Assembly (NCBI RefSeq): GCF_945859685.1
Contig: NC_079147.1
Location: forward strand, 216,073,578 to 216,137,577
Origin: Eupeodes corollae
Taxonomy: Eukaryota; Arthropoda; Insecta; Diptera; Syrphidae
Direction of reading: 5' to 3'
Length of the DNA: 64,000 bases
Part shown: positions 26,805 to 37,300 of the stretch, in pieces
How positions within the stretch are numbered: position 1 is the stretch's first letter
Layout: each line of letters opens with the position of its first letter
The notes under the pieces: model-generated
What the model was told of the DNA's origin: nothing
Seen by the model: only the letters and a program-made list of their open reading frames with translations
Database searches by the model: none
Made by a program: the position numbers and the translations under genes

Positions 26805-27247
26805 TATTCACATGAGCACGACCAACGGCCAACGAATGAACAATTCGTCGATTTTGACATTTCTTTTACATGAGAGTTTTTAATTCGTCGCGAATGAAGT
26901 TTGACAAGTAGCCACAACCAAACGCCATTCATCACCCCAACCAAAACAAGAATGATTTTTTTAGGTTAAGTACGCGCGATTATTTTAATCGTTGCGAGTG
27001 TGGATAATGTGGAACGCGAATAAAATTTGACCGTTTGTATCAACTACAATTTTTTTTCGACGAATAAATTTGTTTTCTTAAATTTATTGATATATGATAT
27101 TGAAAAGCAAAAGTATGTATCATAAATCAAATAGAAACTATATTACTATCGTTTTGTTGAGAATTTGTGTGGAAATATGTCTTCAAACGTATATAAACTC
27201 ACATTTTGTAATTTATTCTTCGTTCGTTGGTCGCGCTCATGTGAATA
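26805..27247 (+). mobile_element. MITE B, copy 1 (443 bp)
   Basis: The terminal inverted repeats are TATTCACATGAGCACGACC on the left and the complement of TATTCACATGAGCGCGACC on the right; similarity continues a few bases inward (AACG). There is no coding capacity. A second copy lies at 56765-57350 in the opposite orientation. The AT microsatellite at 27290 starts just beyond its right end. Confidence 0.85.
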
Positions 27248-27286
27248 TTACTTAAGACCTTGCTTAGATTTAGCTTTTCGTAAAAG

Positions 27287-27289
<3 letters not shown>

Positions 27290-27323
<34 letters not shown>
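27290..27323. repeat. (TA)n microsatellite
   Basis: About 17 uninterrupted TA units. Confidence 0.95.
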
Positions 27324-27325
<2 letters not shown>

Positions 27326-27754
27326 GACATTCTAGATATCGACTGCTAGTGGATTCAGGATAAAGAAAATTCCCTTTAAAAGTGATTTCATGTCTTTGTC
27401 TATTCTTCCCATTTTGTAGTTGAAATCTATTATTATAAAGTTGACAAAATAAACAGAATACAAAAATCAGGTTCCAAAAGTTTCTTGAAATTTCCACTTC
27501 AGCGTTAAGGAATAGATAGCATCAACGTGAAGTTGGCTTCTAGATTCACCTTGTAAAAAACATTTATTAAAATTGTTGTAAATGCACAATTCAAGCACAC
27601 AATATATCAACAGACCGGTTTTTACCAAGAAGTTTATTGTAGACCAAGTAAAGATAACAAATAAAGTATACTGCGATTGCCATTTAGTAGACTTTTATTC
27701 ATTTGTATATGTTTTTGTTTATGTCACATTGACATATATATATGAGGCATTGAG

Positions 27755-28000
27755 AGTAGTAGTGGCGTAACCCTCATTTTTTTCAATTTTGAGTTTATTA
27801 CATTAACATGACAAACATTAAATTTTCTTTCTATGCAGAAGTGGAGAAGCTCATATTTGTTTATTTAGCTACACAAAATTGTTGAAACATTATTTCTGCA
27901 CGGAATTTTTCTTAGGACAGAAATGGCGTAACCCGCTTACGCCACTTCTGCATTATTTTTTTAAAATTAATCAATTCCAAACACATACGCCATTTCTGCA
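27755..28000. repeat. Cluster of inverted TGGCGTAA/TTACGCCA motifs
   Basis: The motif TGGCGTAACC (27762) or its complement recurs at 27924-27945 and 27985. At 27918-27950 it forms a hairpin with 14-bp arms CAGAAATGGCGTAA and TTACGCCACTTCTG (one mismatch) around a 5-base loop. Related half-sites (GCAGAAGTGG at 27835, TTTCTGCA at 27893 and 27993) surround it. Confidence 0.7.
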
Positions 28001-28059
28001 CCAAAATTGTACAGTAAGTTAAATCAAACATAAACTGCGTCTTAGGAAAGCGGAGTTGG

Positions 28060-28870
28060 CTTTCTAGCCAAGATATGATGCTTCAAAAGCAAAAGAATCT
28101 AATGACACTTCTGTAATTGCATTTGATCTTATGAAAACCTTGCCAACTCCAGTCATTTCAAAGGGTGTGTGCTATTATAAGAGGTAGTTTTGGTCAAATT
28201 GTCTAGGTATCAATGACATGATAAAGAATAAAGCTTATATTTATATTTTGGATTAGTCGGTTGTATCAAGAGGTCGACAAGCAATTAACAGCTTGTTATT
28301 GCATTATATTAAACATTTTGTGAGTACCTCAAATTTAATTATGTACACTGACCAGTGTGGTGGGCAAAATAGGAATGTTAAGATGTCCGTTTCGTTCCAA
28401 TATTCTATTGAGTGGCCACTCTAACTTACAAGACTTTGGTGTTATCGAAAAAGAAAAGAAGTATTTAAACAACATTTTTGGCCCTATGGGCTGGTATAAG
28501 GTTATATCAGCGGTAAGAAAGAAAGATCCATTAAAATTAAGAATTTGGTCTTATCGAAAAACAAAAAAAGTATTTAAAGAAATGTTTGCCCTTATAGAAT
28601 GGTATAAGGTTATTGTTATGGGTGGAATTGTAATGTTTACGACAAACAAATTTTAAACAAATATGACAAATTCAAAGATTATTGCTAATAAAGCGAAAGT
28701 GGGATGGCTTCAGATCTCGAATTACTGTTTCCAAAAGGAAATTCCGTTAGTGAAGCGAAAAAGAAATATTAACTCGACTTACTAAATTTTATTCCCCAGA
28801 GTTACCAGGACTTTTATAAGAATTTGACAACTGTTTCTACAGACAGAGACGTTAGCCTAGTTGAATACGT
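28060..28870 (+). pseudogene. Remnant of a transposon-encoded protein (uncharacterised insect family)
   Basis: Translation across frameshifts yields blocks I associate with a repetitive uncharacterised insect protein family, probably transposon-encoded: TLPTPVISKGVCYYKR (about 28139-28186), then a CGGQNRN-like segment eroded to VWWAKIGM near 28357, then FRSNILLSGHSNLQDFGVIE (28390-28449) with KEKKYLNNIF and WYKVI, and finally DLELLFPKGNSVSEAKKKY with FIPQSYQDFYKNL at 28717-28825. The family link is from memory of sequence style, not a search. The DFGVIEK-to-WYKVI block is duplicated in tandem, about 28436-28508 and 28542-28612, the second copy in a shifted frame. Clearly non-functional. Confidence 0.6.
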
Positions 28871-30560
28871 ACATGAGATTGAAAAGTGATAGTTTCATAG
28901 CAGTCTTAACTCATAACTTGTTACTATTTTGTACTTAGAAAGTCATAATCCAAAAAAAATTTAAGCACTTGTATTTTTAATTATTGGTGCAACCAACTTA
29001 CCTTCTTGAAGATTAAAATCTAAAATAAGAGATGTTCCTCCAGATATGTTATAGCTGAAGTTTGTTAGCCATTATTTTAAATAGGAAACAAATAATAAAC
29101 AAATGTTTTTCTTTCATTTCTTTAACCGTGATTTTTTTAATTATTACAATTTGGAGTAACGCCGCTTCTGCTCTCAATACCTCACATATATATTCCACTA
29201 TGTCTATATATTTCTTAATTAAATCAGGTGTTATTTTCTTATCTATATAGGAAGAAGATATTTAAGATTTCTTTTTAACATTTCAGTGATTTAAAATTTA
29301 AAAAAAAAAAAACGCTGAAGCTGTGAACAAAATTATCAAGTTTTAGACATTTTTCACCATTCAACCATTCTACAAGGCATTAGTAAACATTTACTCCTTA
29401 AGACATACCTAAGTGTAGTGCTTTTTCTGACATTCGTACATTTTCCCATTACTGTAAAGATTCAATAACTCCTTACAATGAACTGCATTTAACATGCCCT
29501 GAACAAATGGAAAACATTTTGTTTTTACCAAAATTTTAAGTTGGTAAAAAGTGGAATCATTCATCTCAAATTTGAAGTCAATATTTTAGATACGACTGAT
29601 TTTCTTCTTCGGCGGGACTTTTAATTAGGCCGAGTTTTGTTCATCAAATCTAAATAGAATCGTGATGAAAGTGCACATCGTCAATTTGTATTAAATTAGC
29701 AATGCATCGCTAATGTCTTAGGCACTAAACGCAGCCTCATAGAGTCTCACAGTAATAGTCCTATTGATTTTATACACAGAGTTTAAATGAGAAAGATAGC
29801 AAAAAATATCACAACATTTTTCATCTTTTTGACCCTTGTTCTAGGCAAGAGGTAACTGGGACCAACTCTCTATTTTCATGAGATTTTATAAAATAAAAAA
29901 AAATTGAAGTAAGTTCGTATAGCAAGTAAACAGTAGTACATCAAAAGACAAATAAAATAATAAAAATTACACGCCTTCGCTAGTAAAATGGTAATTGACC
30001 TGCAACTTGCTTCATTAAAAACTCAAGTTGATATAAACTTACAATGAGTTTATTCGTGTAGATTCCGACTAAGTATAGATGCAAAATATACAATTTGCTT
30101 ACTGGCATCACTTTGCAATTAGCCCAATATTTCGCGCCCAATTTGATAGGAATGATATTCCCATCTTATTCCTCAAATTGGAACAACATAAAAAGAAACT
30201 TTCGCACACTATAATCATTTTGACATTACACACATGCACACACTCTCAATTCCAACGCAACTTTCTCTATCCATATACAAAAATTCACATCGTCTATCTT
30301 GTGTGTGTGGCCAATTGGTAATGAATTGGTCGGACAGCCATCTTGGAATTGTATGAACAAGAAGCAAAAAACGAGCAAGAAAAGGAGAAAAATCGAAACA
30401 TTGACAGGAAAAAAAGAAAAAATCGCGTCAAAAAGAAAAAGCGAATCCGAAATTTATAAATTATTTTTTTTGTTCTCATCTCTCCGATAATTTATAAATA
30501 TATTGAAATAAAATGAAAATAACCATTTGCAAAAACCTCTAAATAACCATTATAACGTTT
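28871..30560. other. Intergenic upstream of Not3
   Basis: AT-rich; no gene or RNA recognised. The Not3 promoter is expected between about 30100 and 30700 but has no diagnostic core element I can place. Confidence 0.4.
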
Positions 30561-30599
30561 AATCCCTGAATAGAAAAACAACTAATTCTAGTTCGAATC

Positions 30600-31350
30600 G
30601 AATTGAATCCGAAGTGTAAAAAAGATTTAAAAAAGAAGAAAACCTCATCAAACAAACAAAAATTTTGTTCGTTTCGTCGTTTTCTTTTCGGTGTGTGTGC
30701 GAATTATATTGAATTTTTTATAATTTTTTTTCTTTATGCTCGAGAATTCCTCGAATTTGAAAAACCGAAATCCTTCTTGTACGGGAATTGAATTGAAGTT
30801 TACCGAATCGCTCATTTATTTTATCGTGTGAATTATTGAATAAAATAAAGGAAAAAAAACCGATAGCTCATCTCGATTCGTGTAAAATAGAGAAATCTTC
30901 GATAACCCCAAGAAGAGTATCAATTTGATTTGGTGTTCCCATCGCCGCCGTTGCCGTTTCTGTCGCTGTCGCTATCGAAGTAGTCGGTGCAAAATCAGAA
31001 TAAGAATAATTTGAATAAAAAAATAAAGGATCGTGTTCTCCTTCTCCCCTTCAACTTCAATTTTAATCCAACCAGCCAGAACCGTGGATCAAGCCAAGGC
31101 AAAGCAAAACAATTGCAACAAAATTAATATTATTCGCAAGGAAGAAGCAGCACAACGAAGTATCAGCAAGTCGTCGTCGTTGTCGTCTCAGGAACAACCA
31201 CGATAACCACGACACGACGTCTTACTCGTCCACGATCCAATCATCGAGTTCCCAGTTGAGTCGAGTCTGAGTTGCTGCTATCGCAATTAAATTTCTGTCA
31301 GTTTTTCTAGACTATGTCTGAATACTTGTACAATCAATTTACATAGCGCC
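30600..31350 (+). promoter_or_regulatory. Probable Not3 5' UTR
   Basis: GC content and codon-neutral C/A-rich composition rise towards the Not3 start, especially 30940-31290 (repeated GTCGTC, CAACGA and CACGA), as in long fly leaders. Several upstream ATGs are present, the last forming a complete short uORF at 31314-31346. The transcription start and any leader introns are not determined. Confidence 0.45.
31314..31346 (+). CDS. uORF in the Not3 leader, 10 codons
   Basis: ATG at 31314 starts MSEYLYNQFT with a TAG at 31344-31346, only four bases before the Not3 ATG at 31351. Its start context is weak (TAGACTATGT) while the Not3 start is strong (AGCGCCATGG). This geometry suits leaky scanning to Not3 and leaves little room for reinitiation. 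That it is translated is inference. Confidence 0.45.
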   Translation: MSEYLYNQFT

Positions 31351-34300
31351 ATGGCTGCGACGAGAAAGTTGCAAGGTAAGAACGAAAAATAAGTTTAAAA
31401 AATAATCCTAATATGCACATAGCCATAGAAATATCATGCGAATCAGAAACATCCAAAAAGGGACACTAATCTGCCCTACAGATTGATGGTCTTCCAAATT
31501 ATACGGGATTTCTATTTATTTGAAATTTGGTTTTAATGTTTTTTATGCTGGGAAGAAAAATAGAAATAAAATTGGAAATTCTTTAGCCAGAGGGAGGACG
31601 AGAGTGAGCGAGAAGACAGCAGAAACACCAACAGCATGTAGAGAGGACAATCTTCTTGCACTCCACTTGATTATTTTTCTTTTTTTTGTTGTATTTGTAT
31701 TTTATTCTTTTTCCTCCTTTTTTGTTGTAGGAGGGTGGCAGGCAGGGTGGCATCCTCCCTCTCTGGGTTCTATGATGTCGATGTATGTTGTGGATGGGGT
31801 TGCGTGAATTGGGGTGGTGTAGGGAAGCATGTATGTACATGGGGATGGGGTATGATGTGGTGGGTAGAGAATTTCTGTGTTGGTTTTATTATGATCATCA
31901 TCATACAAGAGGAAGCGGCATTTAGAGAAACAATTCAAGGAATTCCCTTGCTTCTTTACGGCTATGGATCGCCATTGCAGAAGTGCATCATAATCATCTC
32001 GATCTCATCGGTTCAGTCGGTTAGACACTCTTGGATCGGATTTGATACGATCTCTTTGTAGATATGATACACTACTCTCCGGCTGTTTTTATTCTGAAGA
32101 ATCACGTTCAGAGTTTATATTTCATTAAAATGAACGTACGATATCAGACAAGACAAAAAATGCTAATTTTTGATGTGTTTGCAGAAAGTGTAGTTATGAT
32201 AGACAGTTGTTATTTAATTAGAAAATGTATATTTAATTGACCTCTGTGGCTATTTTTTTTTTGTCCAGAATTTCTACTTTTGATTTAGTTTTATTTTTTA
32301 GTTCTTTTAGACGCAGGGACAGAACGATCTTTTGTCCAATTTGTATCTACCTATAGGTTCAAAGGGAGAAAGCACGATCTGTCGATCTACAAATACAAAG
32401 GTCTCTTTGTTTAGGTAGTTTATGATTTCTTTTATCGTTGTTTTGTGTTCTTTTTAATCATCAGCAGCATAGCAGCAGGTGCAAGGTTAAGTGAAGTTGA
32501 ATTAAGTTTGGTGGCTATGGTATGACTGAATTCTTTCCGGGGAAAATAAATTGGTAGGTGAAAAAGTTTTTGTTTTTTTAATCAAATTAAAAAAAATTAA
32601 CTAGAAGTTAACTAAGATTTCATATTAGAATTGGCTACTGGATGCGGTATGTAATACAAGAACAATTAAATCTAAGAAACATACAAAAAAATCATCTGAA
32701 CTCTTTGATCGGTCGGTTTTTTTTAGATCTTCCGAAATCCCTAGACTAGAGGTGATAAATAAGAACTCAAAAAAATCAAATTAAGAAAGCACAACTTCGA
32801 GAAGTAAATAACTAAATGAACTTTGAATTGAAATAACGGAAACAAATTGAAAATGTAGCACCTCCGGCATGATGGTGCTTTGAACTGATGCCAGAGGTCT
32901 TGGGTTTAGTCCCTGCTTGTACCATCTTAATTTTTGTTCACGGTTACTGCCTTTTACGAGGAATAGACAATTCCTCCCAGAGCAATTCTTGTTATGAAAA
33001 GTGGTTTCTCAAATTAGCCTTTTTAAATTCGACTTAAAACTGTAGGTTCCCTCCATTCCCGACAAAGGTACTCGCTCACAGGAATGGTTGAGAGTTGTAA
33101 GTCACTAGTCGTAAGTTCTCAACGGACTGTTGCGCCACGTTATTTATTTATTTTGTTGAAAATGTCTTAAGTGTGTCAGGTGCCGTAAAGAGTTAAATTT
33201 AAAAGATTATCTATAACTTTGTTTGGTAATTTGAAGAAGATAGGTATGCGCCTTGGTAAAGACAATAAGACTGATGCATTAACATTAGGATTAATGAGTT
33301 ACTTATGCTTTGTCTTCTTTAAACTAAAGAAAATGTTTTTTCTTAGCACTGGGTTAGGATTGGTTTTTAAACATCTCTATTCATATTCTTCCTTGAAATG
33401 TTGGCCATAACCGTCGTTCTCGATGCTTTTTTTGGACAGAGACAATAATAGTTTTATAAACATGTTCCCTTTTGAATTTGAAATATTAAAATAATGACAC
33501 TTCTTTAATAATGTAGTATCATTAAGTAACATAATTAATAAATTTTTTTTGTCAATGCAGGAGAGATAGATAGGTGTCTGAAAAAGGTCGCTGAAGGAGT
33601 CGAAACATTCGAAGATATTTGGAAAAAAGTTCACAATGCAACAAACAGTAATCAGAAGGTAAAACATCAAGCATTAAAACTTCATTATGTTACTTAGCAA
33701 ATTTGATTGCATAATTTTATTTCTATCATTTGCAGGAGAAATATGAAGCGGATCTTAAAAAGGAGATCAAAAAGCTGCAGCGGCTTCGCGATCAGATTAA
33801 ATCATGGATTGCCTCCGCTGAAATTAAGGATAAAAGCGCCCTCTTAGAGAATAGGCGTCTCATCGAAACAGTATGACAAGTTTTATATTTTTTTCCTAAA
33901 TTCAGATTTTTATTTTCTAATTTATGTGTGTTTTTTTTTAAATAATTATCCTTAGCAAATGGAAAGATTTAAAATCGTTGAACGAGAGACAAAAACCAAA
34001 GCCTATTCGAAAGAAGGCCTGGGGGCGGCACAAAAAATGGATCCAGCTCAGCGTATCAAAGATGAAGCACGCAATTGGCTAACCAGTTCAATTAGTTCAC
34101 TGCAAATACAAATCGATCAATACGAAAGTGAAATCGAATCGTTATTAGCAGGCAAAAAGAAACGATTAGATCGAGATAAACAAGATCGTATGGACGAATT
34201 GCGATCAAAATTAGATCGACATAAATTCCATGTTACAAAATTGGAGACCCTACTGCGATTGCTTGATAACGATGGTGTTGAGGCAGAGCAGGTAAATATA

Positions 34301-37300
34301 AACAACATTGTAAGTAGGCAAGTCCAATTTTTTTCTTCTCTCTCTCTGTATGTGTGTTGTAGTGTGCATACTGTGCGTGAACAAACAAACAAAAAAATCC
34401 CTAAAATCAAAAAAAAAATTAGAAGAAACGAGAGAAGAAAATTTTTTAGAAGAGTTACTTTTATTTTAATTTTTTTTTGTTAATTAACGAACGAAATTTA
34501 TCAATTCTTTATTTCTTTTATTTATTGTATCCAAAAACGTCAAGGACAAAAGCAAGGTAGTACATCGTACTACTGTTTCTAATGCGGAGGCGAGAAACTA
34601 ATTTAAATTTTTTTATATCAGAGGGATTCTACATGCTTATAAAAAAAATCAATCTCGGCTTGAGATATATGTAAAAAGATATAATTTAAAAATAGAAGCA
34701 ATTTCCCTAGAAATTGTGTAATTCTCAAGGATTCTCAATTCTTGTGGTAACTCAAATAGGTTGAAATTATCCTTTAATTGACGTCTTATTGACTTGATTT
34801 CCTTTTTTTTGTATTTCCTTCCCAATATTTCTTCTTTCACATTGATGTGGAATTTATTTGGGATATGTTGTTTTATTTCAAAGGGAATTTAAACTAAAAC
34901 TTTATTTTTTAAATTATGATCCTTTGATAACACTGCACAAAATTTAAAATTGATCTCTGAAAGTAATTTCAATGTTTGTAATTTTTTCCCTGAGGTGTTT
35001 ACGATAACCAGAAATTTCTTCGGAATTAAACTTTGCATGGGAAATAAAATTCCCCGGAAGATTCCCGAGGGGCTCAGAAAAGGGCACAAAAGGCTTGATG
35101 TTTAACCAAAAACTGTTAAGTAACAATAAAAAGTTAAGCTTTTCGGAATATTAATCGCCACATTATAAAAAGACGTTAACTTTATTTGTTTATGTTTAAA
35201 GCTAAAAAACTGAAGGAATCCAAAGTTTCTGGATATGTATTGGTGTATTTCCCTTGTCTGGATTTCCGCATGCATTCTGATTAAATGAATTTGCAACTTT
35301 AAAAATTCCCAGAAGCTCATCGAGAACTTCAGTTGTTGTTCAATTTATCTACTCCTCCACCTTCAAGATTGTCTAAGGTGATCTAAAGCACTCAGAAATC
35401 TTATTGTATACATTTTTTATGAATCAGTGTGTCGGCTGTACCAAAAGCACAAAAACTTCGAACACTAAAACAACTTAAAAAAAAAAACACTTTTTATAAG
35501 GCATGTGGCAACAGTTATTAAATGGCGTTAAGTAACTACAATAAAATGAAATAGAGATAAAATGCAAATACCTATCATTTCCAATATTATATTTTGGTTT
35601 TCAAGTAAAAAAACAAGTTGATCACATGCATAGAGTTAAAAGTAAAAAATATACTTTATCGTTGCTTTCAAAAATTTGCCAGTTACAGCTTTCAGTAAAA
35701 TCGATTAATGAAATAAAATGAATTCTGATTTTCAGAAATTTTTCTTTAAAAAGGAACATTACATTTTAAGATAAATTTCACTGATTAGCTGGTTGCTAAA
35801 GGCCAACAAAAATTCCATTTCATAATGTTCCGATGTCATCATTACAAACAATTGCCTATAAAGGGAAACCAAAAAATATTTGTATTTATGACGCGAAGTT
35901 CGTGGTTGTTTAATATCTCTTATTTATTTACTGATTTCTATAAAGGGTCATCAGTAAAAGACTTTAAAATTCTCCTGCTTCAATATTTACTGATGAACCT
36001 TACTGACAGCAATAACCGGCCCCATAAGTCTGTACAGCGGCTAAAGCTTAACTATTAGTTCTTTTTAATAGTTTTCTTCTTATTTACTTTAAACGAAATT
36101 TTGATAAAGCGCACCTTATTCAAATCAAGTTTTAGCGAACTTTGTCATAACATAAGTGACATGGCACATCTGACTTTAATCTAATTATTTACAATTAAAG
36201 GCTGTTTTTCGCATCTTATTTGAGACACGGCGTGTAACATGCAACTTATGAAAGTTTTTTTTTTTTTTCAATTTGTATTCAAATAAGTTGCATTTTTTTT
36301 AGTTTGGTTCCACCTAATTCGTAATATGTTCACATGGGACATTTGTATGTAACGTAATAAAATATTACAAGGTTAATGTTTTCGAACAAAAATTAGTCTA
36401 GTTAATTTGTTTGGAATTTAACGCAGAACTTGCTGGGAAAAATGCAAGGGAACAAATACTTCATTGTAATCCTTATGAATATTATATATAGTCAACTAAT
36501 TTTTTGAAAGAATTGATTAAAGTGAACTTCTTTGTTTCCACTGCCATTTGACAAGCGTCAAAACAAACCTTATTGGAAGCATGGCGAATGCCTCTAATTG
36601 CTCGCATATTTTCACATGATTGTCCTAAATGCAATTTCGATAGAATTGCACAATTCAAAAGATTATGATTTCTTAAAAAATCGACTGTTCTATTAACTTC
36701 TCGTATTATTATTCACGTATTAAATACCTGCTATAAGGCTACAACACACCTATTACTGATTGACGACACGCTTTTGTCATGCTCATCAACAACTATACAG
36801 TAACCCAAAGCTCGCTTCTTCATCTCATCATCTTCTATCCTCATGTTTAATACCTTTGTCATTCCAAGTGTTTCATGTTGAAATAGTCAAATTAAATGAC
36901 TAAAACAAACAAAAACCCAATTATTGAATTGTTCGTTAAACATGTCTTAAACGAAAATCAAAAGAAATCAAAATTCTTCTTCTATTTGTCTCTGATGAAG
37001 TGTTTCATGTCTTTTCAGGTAAATAAAATCAAGGATGATGTTGAATATTACATTGAATCCTCGCAAGAACCCGATTTCGAAGAGAACGAGTTTATCTACG
37101 ATGACATTATTGGCTTGGATGAAGTTGAATTATCAGGCACCGGTAAGATAGATTTTCTAAAATCATTTGTTTGTAAATAAAAATTTACAAAAACACATTT
37201 TTACTACCTCATATCTGTGCATTTACTAATTATCATGCATTTTCTCAACTACATACCAAAATCCACTCCCAATATCAAAAATCAAAATCAAAAATGAAAA

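Noticed and set aside
31520..32061. Open frames in Not3 intron 1
   Set aside because: G-rich low-complexity intron sequence; no domain, and both strands are open by composition.
33956..34483. Not3 exon 4 reading on past 34291 as a 174-codon protein
   Set aside because: The donor at 34292 and the continuation VNKIKDDVEYY in exon 5 (37019) restore the conserved protein; the read-through tail is low-complexity.
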